This document shows, in pieces, positions 33,301 through 43,839 of a stretch of DNA of 64,000 bases (the first letter of the stretch is position 1; every line of letters starts with the position of its first letter). Below the pieces are notes generated by a model, which was not told the origin of the DNA, ran no database searches, and saw only the letters and a list, made by a program, of their open reading frames with translations. The position numbers and the translations under genes are program-made. Source of the stretch: Notospermus geniculatus. Lineage: Eukaryota > Nemertea > Pilidiophora > Heteronemertea > Lineidae. Location of the stretch: positions 914,884 to 978,883 of the forward strand of contig NMRB01000024.1 of NCBI GenBank assembly GCA_002633025.1, given 5' to 3'.

Positions 33301-35484
33301 GACTTTGATGAATAGCCTGTGTAAACTACACGCTCTTTCCTCTGTGGTCCCAAACTCCTGCGTAGAGGTCACACGGTTTCACCTAATGAGTGACTCTGCC
33401 TTCAAACGTCAGTGCATCGTACTTCTTTTCGCGTAGGAATGACGTCACTCACGATGGCTGCCTCCATGAAGCACGTGATTGTGTTTATTCACAAAATCAC
33501 GTGGTCAAATTCGACGAAGCTGATTGGCCCGTCGATTTGATTGCTTCTAAATTGGAAACTATTTCTGCCGGAACGTCGACACCGAAGCACAGCCAAACGT
33601 GTACCGGTAATCCGCCGCAAAATAGTGCAGCACAAAATAATGAATAAAGTTAGGAAATCATGGTAGTTTTTCTGTTTTGATACATTACTCAACTTGGTGG
33701 TAGGAATATGATTTTTTAAAGTGCAAAAACTATTTGTAAGTCGGTTTTTATTCACTGTGCTCATTCCGAGCAGAGTGATGAGGGCGTATGAAGCCAGAGG
33801 TACAAGTGGAGCAAACCGAAAATACGGAACGCCGTACCTCTGGGCTAGCGAGTTTGCTGTGGTCCTTCTCGTGCAGATATGTAAGCGGAGAGCACAACGT
33901 TACGGTGGCGCTGGCTGTCGATTCGTACACGAATAACCAGTGCCACCGTCGGATCCCAGGGAACCAGGTTAATATTGCCTACCCAGTTTTAACCCCTGTT
34001 GCGGACCCACGAAATATACGGAGCTCATTAGATTATACAGCTAGACATTGCGCATGCGCAAAAGTAGCAGAACAGTATACCGATACGCGGTCCACTCCAC
34101 GTATTGCCATCTGTAGCCGAACGTCCAGAGTGAGCGAACTGGGCAATGTGCTATGTTATGTGCTGGCTGTGTTGTTAGTGAGTGAAGGGGCTACTGGGCT
34201 GTTTCCCTGGCTTCAGTGGACACGTAGGTGTCCCTGAAGCCATGGAAACAGTTATTAGTCTAGGTCATTATAAATATTGCTTCTGATGTTGTGAACATAC
34301 CCCAAAACTCTGGAACGTGTGTAGCGTGCGTGGCGTCACACGCACAGTTGATCCGGGATGACATGATGAGGGCTGACGCGAGACCCTGCGTTGCTTGGGA
34401 CGACGTCTGGATTAATGTCACCCCGAGAAAACATTGTTGACCTCGGCCCAAACGGCCTCGGTCAACAATGTTTTCTCGGGGTGACATTTCGGTCTGTCCC
34501 CCTCCATGGCGGGCACCATTTTCTTAATGAACTTAAAACTGAAGTGGTGAAATCAACACTTGAAGAGTTAAAATCAAAATTTTCCAAGAGGGCTGTGAGT
34601 GACTCCTCTTATATGGTGCTGATTCAACAAGCCGTGAAATATCCGGTCTTATTCATATGCGGATGGACACCGGTAGGCCTACTAATAAGACCAAATCAAA
34701 TCTGATTATTAATGGGTAATGCACTACTGTGGTCAACTTGGTTTGCGGTTTATTCATATGTCTGTTAAGACAGCTTTTTCGGTAACATTGTGCCCAATCA
34801 TCTGAAATTTTATAATCTTTCAGTAGAGTGACGGCATTTGTTTTTGGATTCTCAGATGCATCGAAATTCATTTTGTCGGCAATGTCTGTAGACCGAGCTA
34901 TTGCAGTCGTGTCGCCGTTAAAAGCGAAAGCAATATGCACAACAGTCCGAACGAAGAAGACCATTGGAGTGGTTACATTCCTAGCAATGGCTCGATATTT
35001 ACCGAAAATGTCGGGTCTGTATCAGACGGCCGGGGACAGTCCAGTCGGACATTTCTTGAGATTTGCGGACCTTGTATTCACTGCAGTCCTACCATTTACA
35101 ATCATAACCACTGCCAATGTATTCATCATTACGCATTTGAAACGTGCAGCGTCCGAGAGGCGTCAGATGACGAACAAGGGAGATCAGACGGAAGACAAAC
35201 ACCTAAACCGAATGCTAATACTTGTTTCGCTTTTATTCGTGTTCTTCTCTCTACCCTACTCAGTACATGAAATACTCTGGTTCATACCAGGAATAGGAAG
35301 TCACACAGGAATCGTTATTTCTCGGTATAATGAGATACGTATGGAGTTCGAGTCTTGGGTCTTCATTAATTTATTTCAGAGCAATCATGCTCTAAACTTC
35401 TACCTATATTTTCTTGGAGGAGGCAGGAAATACAGGAAAAGCGTTAAAGATCTTTTCTCCCTTCGTCGCATTAGCAGAAAATAA
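30380..35484 (+). CDS. Rhodopsin-family GPCR, two exons, frameshift in exon 1
   Basis: Exon 1 (30380-30722) starts at ATG 30380. It encodes an N-terminus with the sequon NQT, TM1 (LFGVLVVGLFGNTVSLLIT) and, after a frame change, TM2 (ALSVLDSLDLLMMSSYVVVF) and the start of TM3. It ends GA before a GTGAGT donor. Between IEVYQRVFI and YMSALS near 30584-30594 one base is missing, so the frame meets TGA. Exon 2 (34824-35484, TTTCAG acceptor) begins with the T that completes the split codon. It encodes VDRAIAVVSPLKAK, TM4-TM7 (LPFTIITTANVFII, SLLFVFFSLPYSV, SNHALNFYLYFLGG) and stops at 35484. The repaired length would be about 330 aa. The frameshift may be a real lesion or a single-base assembly error. 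TM7 has ALNFYLY in place of NPxxY, as in the 27-kb receptor. Confidence 0.7.
30736..30991. repeat. TTAA-flanked MITE (AGATAATGTA ends) in GPCR intron
   Basis: TTAA at 30736-30739 and 30988-30991 flank AGATAATGTA and TACATTATCT. It starts 13 bp after the splice donor of the GPCR exon 1. Confidence 0.65.
30988..31128. repeat. TTAA-flanked palindrome (GGCCTGGGTCCACATGTGCG)
   Basis: Arms GGCCTGGGTCCACATGTGCG then TTTTACGCTGCG and their complement, between TTAA at 30988 and 31125. It shares its left TTAA with the preceding element. A third partial arm follows at 31129. Confidence 0.75.
31291..31673. mobile_element. TIR element holding a CCGCGG-centred minisatellite
   Basis: TACGGTGGCCCATAAGGGAC and then ATTTAGTTTTTATTTTAT form the left end, with the exact complement on the right; ATTTTC flanks both sides. 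The interior (31333-31622) is a tandem array of TTTTCTCCGCGGAAATAATG units, some inverted. CCGCGG is the symmetric core of each unit. ORFs here only translate the repeat. Confidence 0.8.
31904..32036. repeat. MITE (AGGGAGTTTTCGCAAAGC ends)
   Basis: Inverted ends AGGGAGTTTTCGCAAAGC with their complement on the right, and internal CCAACGCGAACGCCAAACCC. Same family as 14587-14732 and 62734-62811. About 70% of its length pairs. Confidence 0.75.
32345..32508. repeat. Palindromic MITE (GATTATCCCAATGCCTGTG)
   Basis: Long arms, GATTATCCCAATGCCTGTG to CCGCTATAATGGAAACGG and their complement, meet at CCTTTAAAAG. A half copy lies at 32532-32610. Confidence 0.75.
32611..34414. other. GPCR intron, no exon recognised
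   Basis: Contains short unrelated ORFs and a diffuse repeat (33940-34140) that is similar to sequence at 47150-47360 (CCACGTATTGCCATCTGTAG). No element has clear ends and no coding exon is seen. Confidence 0.35.
34415..34488. repeat. 74-bp hairpin (AATGTCACCCCGAGAAAAC)
   Basis: Arms of about 30 bp pair almost perfectly around CCCAAACGGC. It lies in the GPCR intron, 335 bp before exon 2. Confidence 0.7.
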
Positions 35485-35989
35485 ATATAGCGAGTGCTGA
35501 GAAATTCTACCACCAGATACGAGGGCACTGGTAGCCTAGTAGTTGTCATTCCTCTTTCTTGTAAACAAGCCACATGCCCGATATCACTGACAGTGGAACT
35601 TCGCGAAAGAATAGAGACTCGAAGACATTCAGCTCGACTTGCAATGAGGAACTCGCGTGCCGGAAATCCCGACAGGTCGGCGCTGCGAGCAGTGCGACCA
35701 AAACGACGTCATTGACGTCGTTTTAGGTGTTGACGCTACGTCACGAAAAAATCAGCTGTACATTTTCTACAGGAAAATTGAGATAAAGACGTTGCCCAAA
35801 TCGTCATCTATGTCTTCATTTTAAGGAAAAAAAGCACAGCAAAATGTAGACATTTTCATCTGCTACAAGACGGTGTAAATTTGAATGCCAGCCGACCGAA
35901 ACAAACGGGTGCTTTTCACACCAGAAATAAATGGAAATAACGTTAAAAAAAGCAACTTCGGTCGCACTGCTCACAGCGCCACGTCGTGA
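35485..35989. other. Intergenic, no gene recognised
   Basis: Short hairpin AAAACGACGTCATTGACGTCGTTTT at 35699-35723; otherwise unremarkable. 3' flank of the GPCR gene. Confidence 0.35.
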
Positions 35990-36112
35990 CGTTAGTTCCT
36001 CCGGTTCCCCATTGAAACAAAAGAGACGAAAACCCAAGGAAGATGGTACTAACACACCCAGAGAGAAGCCAATCACGTCGTCCGTAATATGGATTGGTGG
36101 GAGAGAGGGCAT
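35990..36112 (-). pseudogene. SLC35G1-like remnant, N-terminal fragment
   Basis: The minus strand from 36112 encodes MPSLPPIHITDDVIGFSLGV, matching the starts at 42026 and 45153. A one-base deletion near 36050 then shifts the frame and similarity fades by about 35990. The membrane segments are lost. It is the decayed left-most unit of the transporter array. Confidence 0.7.
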
Positions 36113-36689
36113 TTTATCAAATCCAGTTGTATGAACGTCAGCGACATACATGTACGTTTTTGCCAATTATTGATAGATGCGGCCAATCAGAATATTCCAG
36201 ATCGTGGGAGGTCTACCTACATTTTTTATCTAAATCATATTGACACTGAAAACAACGTGCCATTTAATGCCTTCCTTTCTGACAGGAGTTCTTTACGAAA
36301 GTATATTAGGCCAACGAGACGTTGATCACTGACCCCACGATGGGGTGAAAGAAATCAAATGATACACGTTTACATACCACAATATCGAAATGCTCTTCGT
36401 TATAAAAAACAACTGTATGTAAATGCCCATGCACATGTACATGTAATAAAGAAGCAAGCTGTACATGGAGTGAATGTACACGACTAATCCCCGTACGTGA
36501 AAGGTCTTGTTGAGATTTGATGTTTGCCCGACGACCTGTTGTAAGACAAATCCGAAGGCCTCGCATTTAATGACATATTTTATAGTGCCCCGAGCTCTAG
36601 ACGTAGGCCCTATATTTGCCCGACAATGACGCCCAATCAGGTGGCTGATATTATTTTGAATTCACTCACTCCTTCCTTGAAGAAGAACT

Positions 36690-37350
36690 GTTTCGGGAGA
36701 CTCCTCCCTTTCTATTAACGGAACATATTCATCTCCTCCAGCTTTGTTAGCTCGCCTAACTGAGATACTGTGGTGTCGGAGTTACGCCGGATTGGGGCGG
36801 TTCTATAGGCCTACATTATAACCCGCAGGCGCAGCCTTATATAAACCCGCAGGCCCACACCACAATTTTAGGACGCAGAGCCAACCCCAAATTCCCCAGA
36901 ACCAATCCTGGCGTGACCATGTAATAGGGTAATAGCAAAATGGGCGGATATGGAGCCTGTCCGCCGTAACTCCGACACCACAGTATATTTCTTAACGCCA
37001 GTGCTGATCACGCACACCATCACCACACAAGCCCCGCTGAGACTCAACACGTTTGGAATTACTTTCAGAATCGTGATCTGTAGGACATAGGAAAACGGTA
37101 TTTCTACTGTGTGAGCAACGGTAATCAAAGCAGCGTCGCTGAACTGTAAAGCCACTAGGTTGCAGCTCCGATACCCAAACATGGTAGCCAGAATCCCAAA
37201 TTGTTTTAGCCAAGTTTGCCAATCTGTTGGAAATGTCCAAACTTGCTCCCTTAGTGATGACCTCGGATGAAATCGTGAAATCCGTATTACAGTCCACCAA
37301 CGGAAATGATGTATATTATCAGTTCGCTTCGTTTTCTGACATCTTCAGCA
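36690..37350 (-). pseudogene. SLC35G1-like remnant: C-terminal third plus 5' flank
   Basis: From about 37245 to 36690 (minus) the sequence matches the last third of the genes at 40.9 and 43.8 kb (VALQFSDAAL, VEIPFSYVLQITILKVIPNV, LSLSGA). Frames are disturbed and a MITE is inserted at 36768-36983. At 37311-37350 the 5' flank found upstream of the intact genes (CAGTTCGCTTCGTTTTCTGAC) appears directly. The N-terminal two thirds have therefore been deleted. Confidence 0.7.
36768..36983. mobile_element. 216-bp MITE with TA duplication
   Basis: Ends CTGTGGTGTCGGAGTTACG and its exact complement are flanked by TA on both sides. The intact paralogue at about 43990 reads GAGATATATTTCTT and provides the empty site, GAGA-TA-TATTT. 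A TA duplication is typical of Tc1/mariner-type elements. No ORF. Confidence 0.85.
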
Positions 37351-37664
37351 CGTGCGGTTTATAAATATAAAGCCACTGTTAGTTTGCTGCCCGTCCGATA
37401 TGCATATGGCGCGATATATCATGAGTGCCCATATATACTGTAGCCCTCGACGGGCTTACAATAGACATGACAGATATTCAAAAAAAATTACATTACTCAT
37501 TAAGTTTCACATACAGGAAAAAAATTAACAGGTGTTAAATACATAAGGGAGCGTGGGCAGACGCCGTCAACAGCTGTTTTCTGCATACTTGTTTTGGAAA
37601 CCAAACCAATCATGGTTGACTTGCATACCGCCAATCAGAATGCTTCTAGCAGCCCTTTTTACAC

Positions 37665-37960
37665 TAGTCTGGTTCCCTGACCTGCCTTGTCGTCAGCTCA
37701 GGGAACCAGGCTATAATAATAATAAATGTGTGGGCTTATAGTGCCAGGCTATGATAATAATAATAATAATGTGTGGGCTTATAGTGCCTTTTACCTTTAA
37801 GTGTCAAGGCACTTCACATTATTACCCAGCCTAATCCAGAAACCTTTCAGTGGAAACCAAGGGCAGTACAATCCAGCGCACACATGGACATTTCAGGCCA
37901 GTGGTTGAGAGTATACAGAGTGGCAGAGCCAGGGACTGAACCCGCAACCTTCCGATCACG
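37665..37960. repeat. CTGGTTCC hairpin followed by minus-strand SINE
   Basis: 37667-37713 is a short foldback (AGTCTGGTTCCCTGACCTGC and GGGAACCAGGCT); partial relatives are at 51965 and 60025. It is followed by ATAATA repeats. GGGACTGAACCCGCAACC, at about 37932, is the complement of a box-B-like GGTTCAGTCCC, so a tRNA-derived SINE on the minus strand is likely. Confidence 0.45.
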
Positions 37961-38334
37961 AGCTCAACATTGGTACACTGGGACAAGCTGGCTCGACCAG
38001 TTTACATTTGGCAAAGTTGTACCGAACCGTGCTCGGTCCGCACCAAGCACGGTGAAAATTCCGTACTGTCAATTCGCCATTATGACGTACAGTACATTGT
38101 ACTACAATTTTAATCATGTTGGCAATGAAAAACCACGTGCGTCATTTTAACCGAGGAGGTCATCGATATTTCCACGCTTCCATTCTGACAGCATTTCACC
38201 ATAAAAGTGATGAGTCGGGCCAACAAGGTCGCTGGTCGCTGCCCTCACGATCGGTTGACAATCGCCCTCCACCCCATCCAGACAAGGAAGCCGATCAACA
38301 TGATTAAACCAGCATTTGGGTCGCTGTGCCTGTC

Positions 38335-39115
38335 GTCTAATGCCCCCATCACACTGAGCTGAATGTTGCCGAACGGGCTCAAACTGAGTGCGAACGGGGT
38401 GGACGCAGTGGCAATTGGAAGTGGTTATTTGGCAAGCAAATGCTTGCCGAATTACAATTTGGTCTTAGATGGCAAGCAAACATTAATGAATATACAGTCT
38501 TTTTACGAACTTCCTGGACGGGCTCGGACGGGAAGGGTGCTCCAGATATTCGAGGCATTATTTGGCCAACGTTACACGTTCTAGCCCGTTTTACGATTTT
38601 TTTAGGACGGGGCAGGATGTTTTGAGAACTACTTCAGTGTTAAGCCCAGTTCACACTGCCACGATTCCGACCACGATGGCTCTACGAAATGCTTTCGTGG
38701 TGTTCCTATAGGCTTCGTGATGCCTTCCTACAGACTTCTTGTTTTTCGTGATAATCCGCACCCATTGTGACACTAAGGCCACGATCCCTCTACAAAAATA
38801 GTTCAGAGGATTCGTAGAGGCATCGTGGTCGGAATCGTGGCAGTGTGAATTGGGCTTGAGAGTACCTTTATACCCCCATCACACTGAGCTAGTTCTCAGT
38901 ACGTTCTTGAACATTTTGCCGAACGGGCTCAAACTGTGTGCGAACGGAGTGGACGTAGTGGCAACGTTTTACAGTCTTTTTAAGAACTTCGTGGATGGGA
39001 AGGGTGCTCCAGTACATCGAAGCATTATTTGGCCAAGGGTACACGTTCTAGCCCGTTTTACGATTTTTTTAGGACGGGGCAGGACGTTTTGAGAACGACT
39101 TCAGTGTGATGGGGT
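38335..39115. repeat. Tandem CCCCATCACACTGAGCT elements with nested palindrome
   Basis: Two related units (about 38343-38637 and 38873-39115) start CCCCATCACACTGAGCT and end GACTTCAGTGTGATGGGG or similar. Between them 38640-38861 is a palindrome with ends AAGCCCAGTTCACACTGCCA and their complement. No gene is seen; ORFs at 38363-38625 translate the repeat. Confidence 0.55.
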
Positions 39116-39419
39116 ATTAGCGGCCCTATAGATCAGAATGATCTAATGGGCTCGTTCGATTGACTTTTTTTTGTTGCTCAAAATTGAGAAATGATTTAGC
39201 AATTACCCATATCGTCGTCATCATAGGTTTGCTTGTTTCATTTTTCATCAACAATACACCCCATGTTCCTGTCTACATTGGCTGTGCACAGCTGTTAGCA
39301 ATGTTTTCCATTCGTGATGGTATACGGTAGAAATTGTTCAATAATCTATACTATAAAACGTCGAGGCACTTCCGTCCGTCAGCATTATAGCGGCGTTGTG
39401 CAGTGACGTCATCAATCAC

Positions 39420-39470
39420 GAGGATGATCTAATCCTAACCCTAACCCCTAAACCCTAACCCCTAAAAATC
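39420..39470. repeat. Interstitial telomere-like CCCTAA repeats
   Basis: CCTAACCCTAACCCCTAAAC followed by CCTAACCCCTAAA: about five imperfect units of the complement of TTAGGG, the common animal telomere repeat. Ordinary sequence continues on both sides, so it is not a chromosome end. Confidence 0.6.
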
Positions 39471-40095
39471 CCTTTGAAAAAACCCGTTTGTACCTCTTGT
39501 CTAGCGGATTGCATTTAACATTTACCTCTTCATACACTTTCAAGTTCCCGCTGTCGGACACCGGTGTGGGATCGAAAATTTGCAAATATCGGAGACTTGT
39601 TTTAAGATTATCGTGTCACATCGTGTGTCATTTTTGTGCCTTATTTTGGATAACTTCAGCATTTCGCTCAAAATCAGTAGACGTCAGCTGCTAGCGCCAC
39701 CTGTGATGAAGTGGCCGCACTTATATTAGCCCCATAGCAAGCTGCCTATAGGGTCCCTTTGATAAAGTTATTGGTCACTAATCGACGAGTACTGATCAGG
39801 GACATCAGGAACCACAAATCTAATCCACCATATCTAATAGCAAGAATATACAAGTGCATGCAAGAACAGGGTAATTATATAGGCACTTCTAAATAAATAA
39901 TCAATGTTTAGATTTAACGGTTGTTGACTGAATTGTATTAATTAGAATATCATCGATATTCTTATGTAAAGTTATATACAAATTACTAGCATTCAAAAAA
40001 AAATTTTTTAATTTTTGGTGAAACCATGGATTTGTTGTACCGGTATCGGTCAGAGTGCCCAACTCTCAGATCAATACGATTACAATATCAATTTG

Positions 40096-40344
40096 TCGAA
40101 AATATGGTCCAAAGAGATGAAAAGCACAAAAATTGACACACAATATATGATGAATAACAAGGCAATTTCCAGAGTTTTTGCGAATTTTCGACCCCAACCG
40201 GGGTCTTCTTCAGGCCCAACCGGGGTCTTCTTCAACCGGGGTCTTCTTCAGATTGTAAAGTACCAGCCTGAAGAAGACCCCGGTTGGGGTCGAAAATTCG
40301 CAAAAACTCTGGAAATTGCCTTGTTATTCATCGAAAATATGGTC
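40096..40344. mobile_element. Foldback element with 14-bp target duplication, copy 1
   Basis: TCGAAAATATGGTC at 40096-40109 and 40331-40344 flanks a 221-bp element. Its unpaired 5' head contains AAGCACAAAAATTGACACAC. It is followed by long inverted arms (AAGGCAATTTCCAGAGTTTT and GCGAATTTTCGACCCC with complement). The loop contains repeated GGGGTCTTCTTCA and CAGATTGTAAAGTACC. It shares head, loop and arm core with 56675-56907. Confidence 0.8.
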
Positions 40345-40459
40345 AATTCAAAAATGCCTTGTAGCTCGGTTATCTCTGAGTCCATATAACTACGACAGAT
40401 GTCATTTTGTTCGTAATGATCGTCTCTTCACAAATTAAGATCCATTCGGTTAGAGGGTC

Positions 40460-40706
40460 ACCAGTACGGTGGCCCAAACATGCCATGTATATATTTTTGT
40501 CCACATTAAAATATTCTGAACATTATTGTATTTTTTCTCGAATTTCCACCCGGGTGGAAAGTATTCTCACCTGGGTGGAAAGTATTCTCACCCGGGTGGA
40601 AAGTATTTCCACCCGGGTGGAAAGTATTCTCACCCGGGTGGAAAGTATTCTCACCCGGGTGGAAAGTATTTCCACCCAAATACTTTCCACCCGGGTGAAA
40701 ATACTT
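40460..40706. repeat. ACGGTGGCCCA element with CCCGGG-centred minisatellite, cut by gap
   Basis: Starts TACGGTGGCCCAAACATGCC, the same outer word as 31291. From 40546 it runs in units such as TTTCCACCCGGGTGGAAAG, each symmetric about CCCGGG, up to the gap. The right end is missing. The minus-strand ORF through this array encodes only repeat residues. Confidence 0.7.
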
Positions 40707-40876
40707 NNNNNNNNNNNNNNNNNNNNNNNNNNNNNNNNNNNNNNNNNNNNNNNNNNNNNNNNNNNNNNNNNNNNNNNNNNNNNNNNNNNNNNNNNNNNNN
40801 NNNNNNNNNNNNNNNNNNNNNNNNNNNNNNNNNNNNNNNNNNNNNNNNNNNNNNNNNNNNNNNNNNNNNNNNNNNN
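40707..40876. other. Assembly gap
   Basis: Run of N between a minisatellite and the truncated 3' end of an SLC35G1-like gene. Confidence 0.95.
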
Positions 40877-42026
40877 CGGCAGTGCTGATCACGCACACCA
40901 TCACCACAGAAGCCCCGCTGAGACTCAACACGTTTGGAATTACTTTCAGAATCGTGATCTGTAGGACATAGGAAAACGGTATTTCTACTGTGTTAGCAAT
41001 GGCAATCAAAGCAGCGTCGCTGAACTGTAAAGCCACTAGGACGCCGCTCCGATACCCAAACCCGGTGGCAACGATCCCAAATTGTTTTAGCCAAGTTTGC
41101 CAATCTGTTGGAAATGTCCAAACTTGGAAACAGGTCGTGAGAATCGCCACGGCGAACAACTGCACTAAAGAATATAAAAAAAACTTCGTTCCCCAATATA
41201 TATCACCACACTTTTTGAGACCAATGAAATGTCCAGTTCCGAAAATGGCAGACATCAACGAAAGCATAACTGCGTATTCACGTGGGATATGAAAGCGGGA
41301 GATCGTGGTGTTTCTGTGATTGTCCACATCGGATATGTTATGTCTTAAGTGTTCCGACAGGTTGGAATGCACTTCAGGATATCCAGGAACATCAAACCTC
41401 GATAAATTTGCGTAATCGAAATTGGGACTTAGTTCATCCGCTTGTTGGTTGCACTTTACACCGCACATTTTGGTGTCTCTAACTCGGGGAACGTGTGACG
41501 TGATGTTCCGGTTAACGTCAGAAACATTGGTGCCAAAGGTGTCGTTGGAATAGCCGGTTGTAGTTGCTGGTAAAATTAATGTCTTCAGGAAGGTCGGCTG
41601 TACAACAAATAGAATTCCTCCAAAGAGGACCAAGGTGATGAAGGCATCAATTATGTCAAAGGATTCCTTGAGGATGAAATAGGCCGCGATGCCTACGAAT
41701 ATTGGTTTACAAAAAAACAAAGCCAGGGCGTCACCCAGGGCCATATGCGTGGCGGCGATAAAGAAGGAGATACCAGATATCCCGCCCGTCAGAGCCGCGA
41801 CCCAGACATACAGATTCCTGACAAACATCGTTTCTTTCTTGTACAAAAGCCAGGCGCCTGATATTCCGCATAATGGAAGGTCGTGGAAGAACAAACACTC
41901 GAATGTGTTAAGTTCAACTTGCAATTGAAACAGAAGAGACAAAAACCCAGTGGAGATGGCACTGAACGCACCCAGGGAGAAGCCAATCACGTCATCCACA
42001 ATACGAATTGGTGGGAGAGAGGGCAT
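40877..42026 (-). CDS. SLC35G1-like transporter, copy 1 (C-terminus in gap)
   Basis: Single exon. The conserved start MPSLPPIRI is at 42026; an ATG at 42137 upstream is not shared with the paralogue and is less likely. The 383 residues present match the 43.8-kb copy closely. They contain two EamA-type halves: FFIAATHMALGDALALFFCK with FGGILFVVQPTFLK in the first, and ALQFSDAALIAIANTVEIPF with LSLSGASVVMVCVIST in the second. Between them is a loop of about 100 residues with six or seven N-glycosylation sequons and Cys-Gly-Val-Lys-Cys. The family belongs to the drug/metabolite transporter superfamily (10 TM, organic solute transport). Human SLC35G1 is the nearest named relative I recognise. The substrate here is unknown. 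The last 50 or so residues fall in the gap. Confidence 0.8.
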
Positions 42027-42780
42027 TTTATCAATCCGATTCAGAACACAATCGTTGAAATTCTTAAACCCCACCTGCGAATATTCCAAACAATGATATC
42101 GTATCAGTTCCCTTCGTTTTCTGACGTCTTTAGCCACTACATCCGATTTCTGAAGTCAATGTTAGTTTGATTCTTGTGATATGTGGGTGAATGGGTAGAT
42201 AATGGTAGATGTCCAACTGTTGTTCATGACAGGGAAGGTGTGTCATTTCAGAGTGCGGTCACCATTATAATGCTGAGCCAGGAAAAAACGGCCTGGACGA
42301 GCATAAAACAAATAAGGACAGATGGTTTCAAAACAATTACCATATCAATATGATTCATGTGGCTGAATGCTCTATGTCATAGGTTTCCGCGAGGATGAAA
42401 TTGGCCGCGATACCTATACAAATACAGGTTTACAACAAGCCTGGTGGCGACAGGGAGTGATGATTTGGTTGACGCGCTATTAATTTCCTTTCCCCTGCCA
42501 AAAACAACTATTTCACTCACAAACCGCATCCAACATTATCCTTTCTCCATCATACTTCATCATACAAATGTCCATGAATGTTGGACTGTAGATCGAAATC
42601 CACAACAAACTTGAACATCATCATACAAGTTTATGATGCTGTTTTGAACAATGTATGATGACATAATGATGATGTTCAAATTAGCTGCATTGTGTAGACA
42701 GAAATCCACAACAAGCATGGACATCATCATACAAATGTATGATGATGTTTTGAACAAATGTATGATCGTGTAGACAGGCC
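42027..42780. other. 5' flank with remnant of SLC35G1-like coding sequence
   Basis: At 42385-42440 (GAGGATGAAATTGGCCGCGA and onward) there is a decayed copy of the coding stretch found at 41668-41715. It is followed by the dispersed repeat ACAAGCCTGGTGGCG. The same arrangement occurs at 45540-45612. 42560-42780 is a CATCATACAAATGT repeat array. Confidence 0.55.
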
Positions 42781-43060
42781 TGGGGCAGGATGTTTTGAGA
42801 ACTACTTCAGTGTGACAGTACCTTTAACGGCCCTATAGATCAGAATGATCTAATGGACTCGTTCGATTGACTTTTTTGTTGCTCAAAATTGAGAAATCAT
42901 TTAAATTGCCCATATCGTCGTCATCATAATGGGGTTTGCTCATTTCATTTTTCATCAACAATACACCCCTGCTCCTGTCTACATTGGCTATGCACAGCTG
43001 TTAGCAATGTTTTCCATTTGTGATGGTATACGGTAGAAATTGTTCGATAATACATACATG
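42781..43060. repeat. Duplicate of 39073-39345
   Basis: GGGGCAGGATGTTTTGAGAA through ACGGTAGAAATTGTTC matches the sequence downstream of copy 1. This shows that the tandem duplication of the transporter genes includes their 3' flanks. Confidence 0.75.
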
Positions 43061-43224
43061 TAGTTTTGCCAGTGAATGTGTTAATGGGTGAGCTACACAG
43101 GGGAGAGGGTAAATGCAAGTGTGTGTGTGTGTGGGGGGGGGGGTAAAGCACTTGACTGTATTTTCTGGTCAGCACAGCACACTCTGCAATGTATTTATTT
43201 ACATGAATAAAGATATGTAATAAA

Positions 43225-43337
43225 TAAAATTTACGACGACGTTATTTTTCACACTACACATTAATTGCATTTTCGGTACAAAAATAAACGTTGTCGTTGA
43301 CGTTGACGTTTATCGTTTGATTTCTAAACCTCCCTAT
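43225..43337. repeat. Partial MITE related to 10085-10242
   Basis: Contains AATTTACGACGACGTTATTT, TTGCATTTTCGGTACAAAAA and the right end CGTTTGATTTCTAAACCTCC. The left end is missing. Confidence 0.55.
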
Positions 43338-43839
43338 TGTTTAGAGGGACCAAACAGACGGTCTCCTCATAGGCATTTTGATGTCCTCATTGCGGCACCG
43401 ATCGGTTGCCATGAGAATCTCACTCTGACGTGTATTAGGCCTACAAGCAAAATTCACTTAAAAAGCCTCATTGTATTGAGATTTTACGATATTTTCAAAG
43501 TGTTTATGAGAGTGCAGGCATAGGTCTCATAGTCTTGTGAAGGTCCCCAAAATACTTGCCTGATACGTACTTCAAAGATTCAAGCCCTAGTTTTCAGCAC
43601 ACATTGAAAAAACTGAAGGCAGAGCTCTAATGTATTCAGATAGAGCATAGTAATTTTACACTACACTAACGTCGGAGGACGTAAGCACTTTCTGAATTCT
43701 GTACAATGAGGCTTTAACATCAGCTTTTAGAAATTAATACTGGTCGTCTCCGATATTTGTAAATTTTCGATCACACACCGGGGTCTTCTTCATGCACTTT
43801 CAAGTTTCCGCTTTTTTTGGGACACCCGATATGTTCTTG

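Noticed and set aside
40506-40706. C-terminal extension of the SLC35G1-like ORF with repeated FHPGENT residues
   Set aside because: It is a translation of the CCCGGG-centred minisatellite reached only by reading through the assembly gap. The real C-terminus is known from the 43.8-kb copy.
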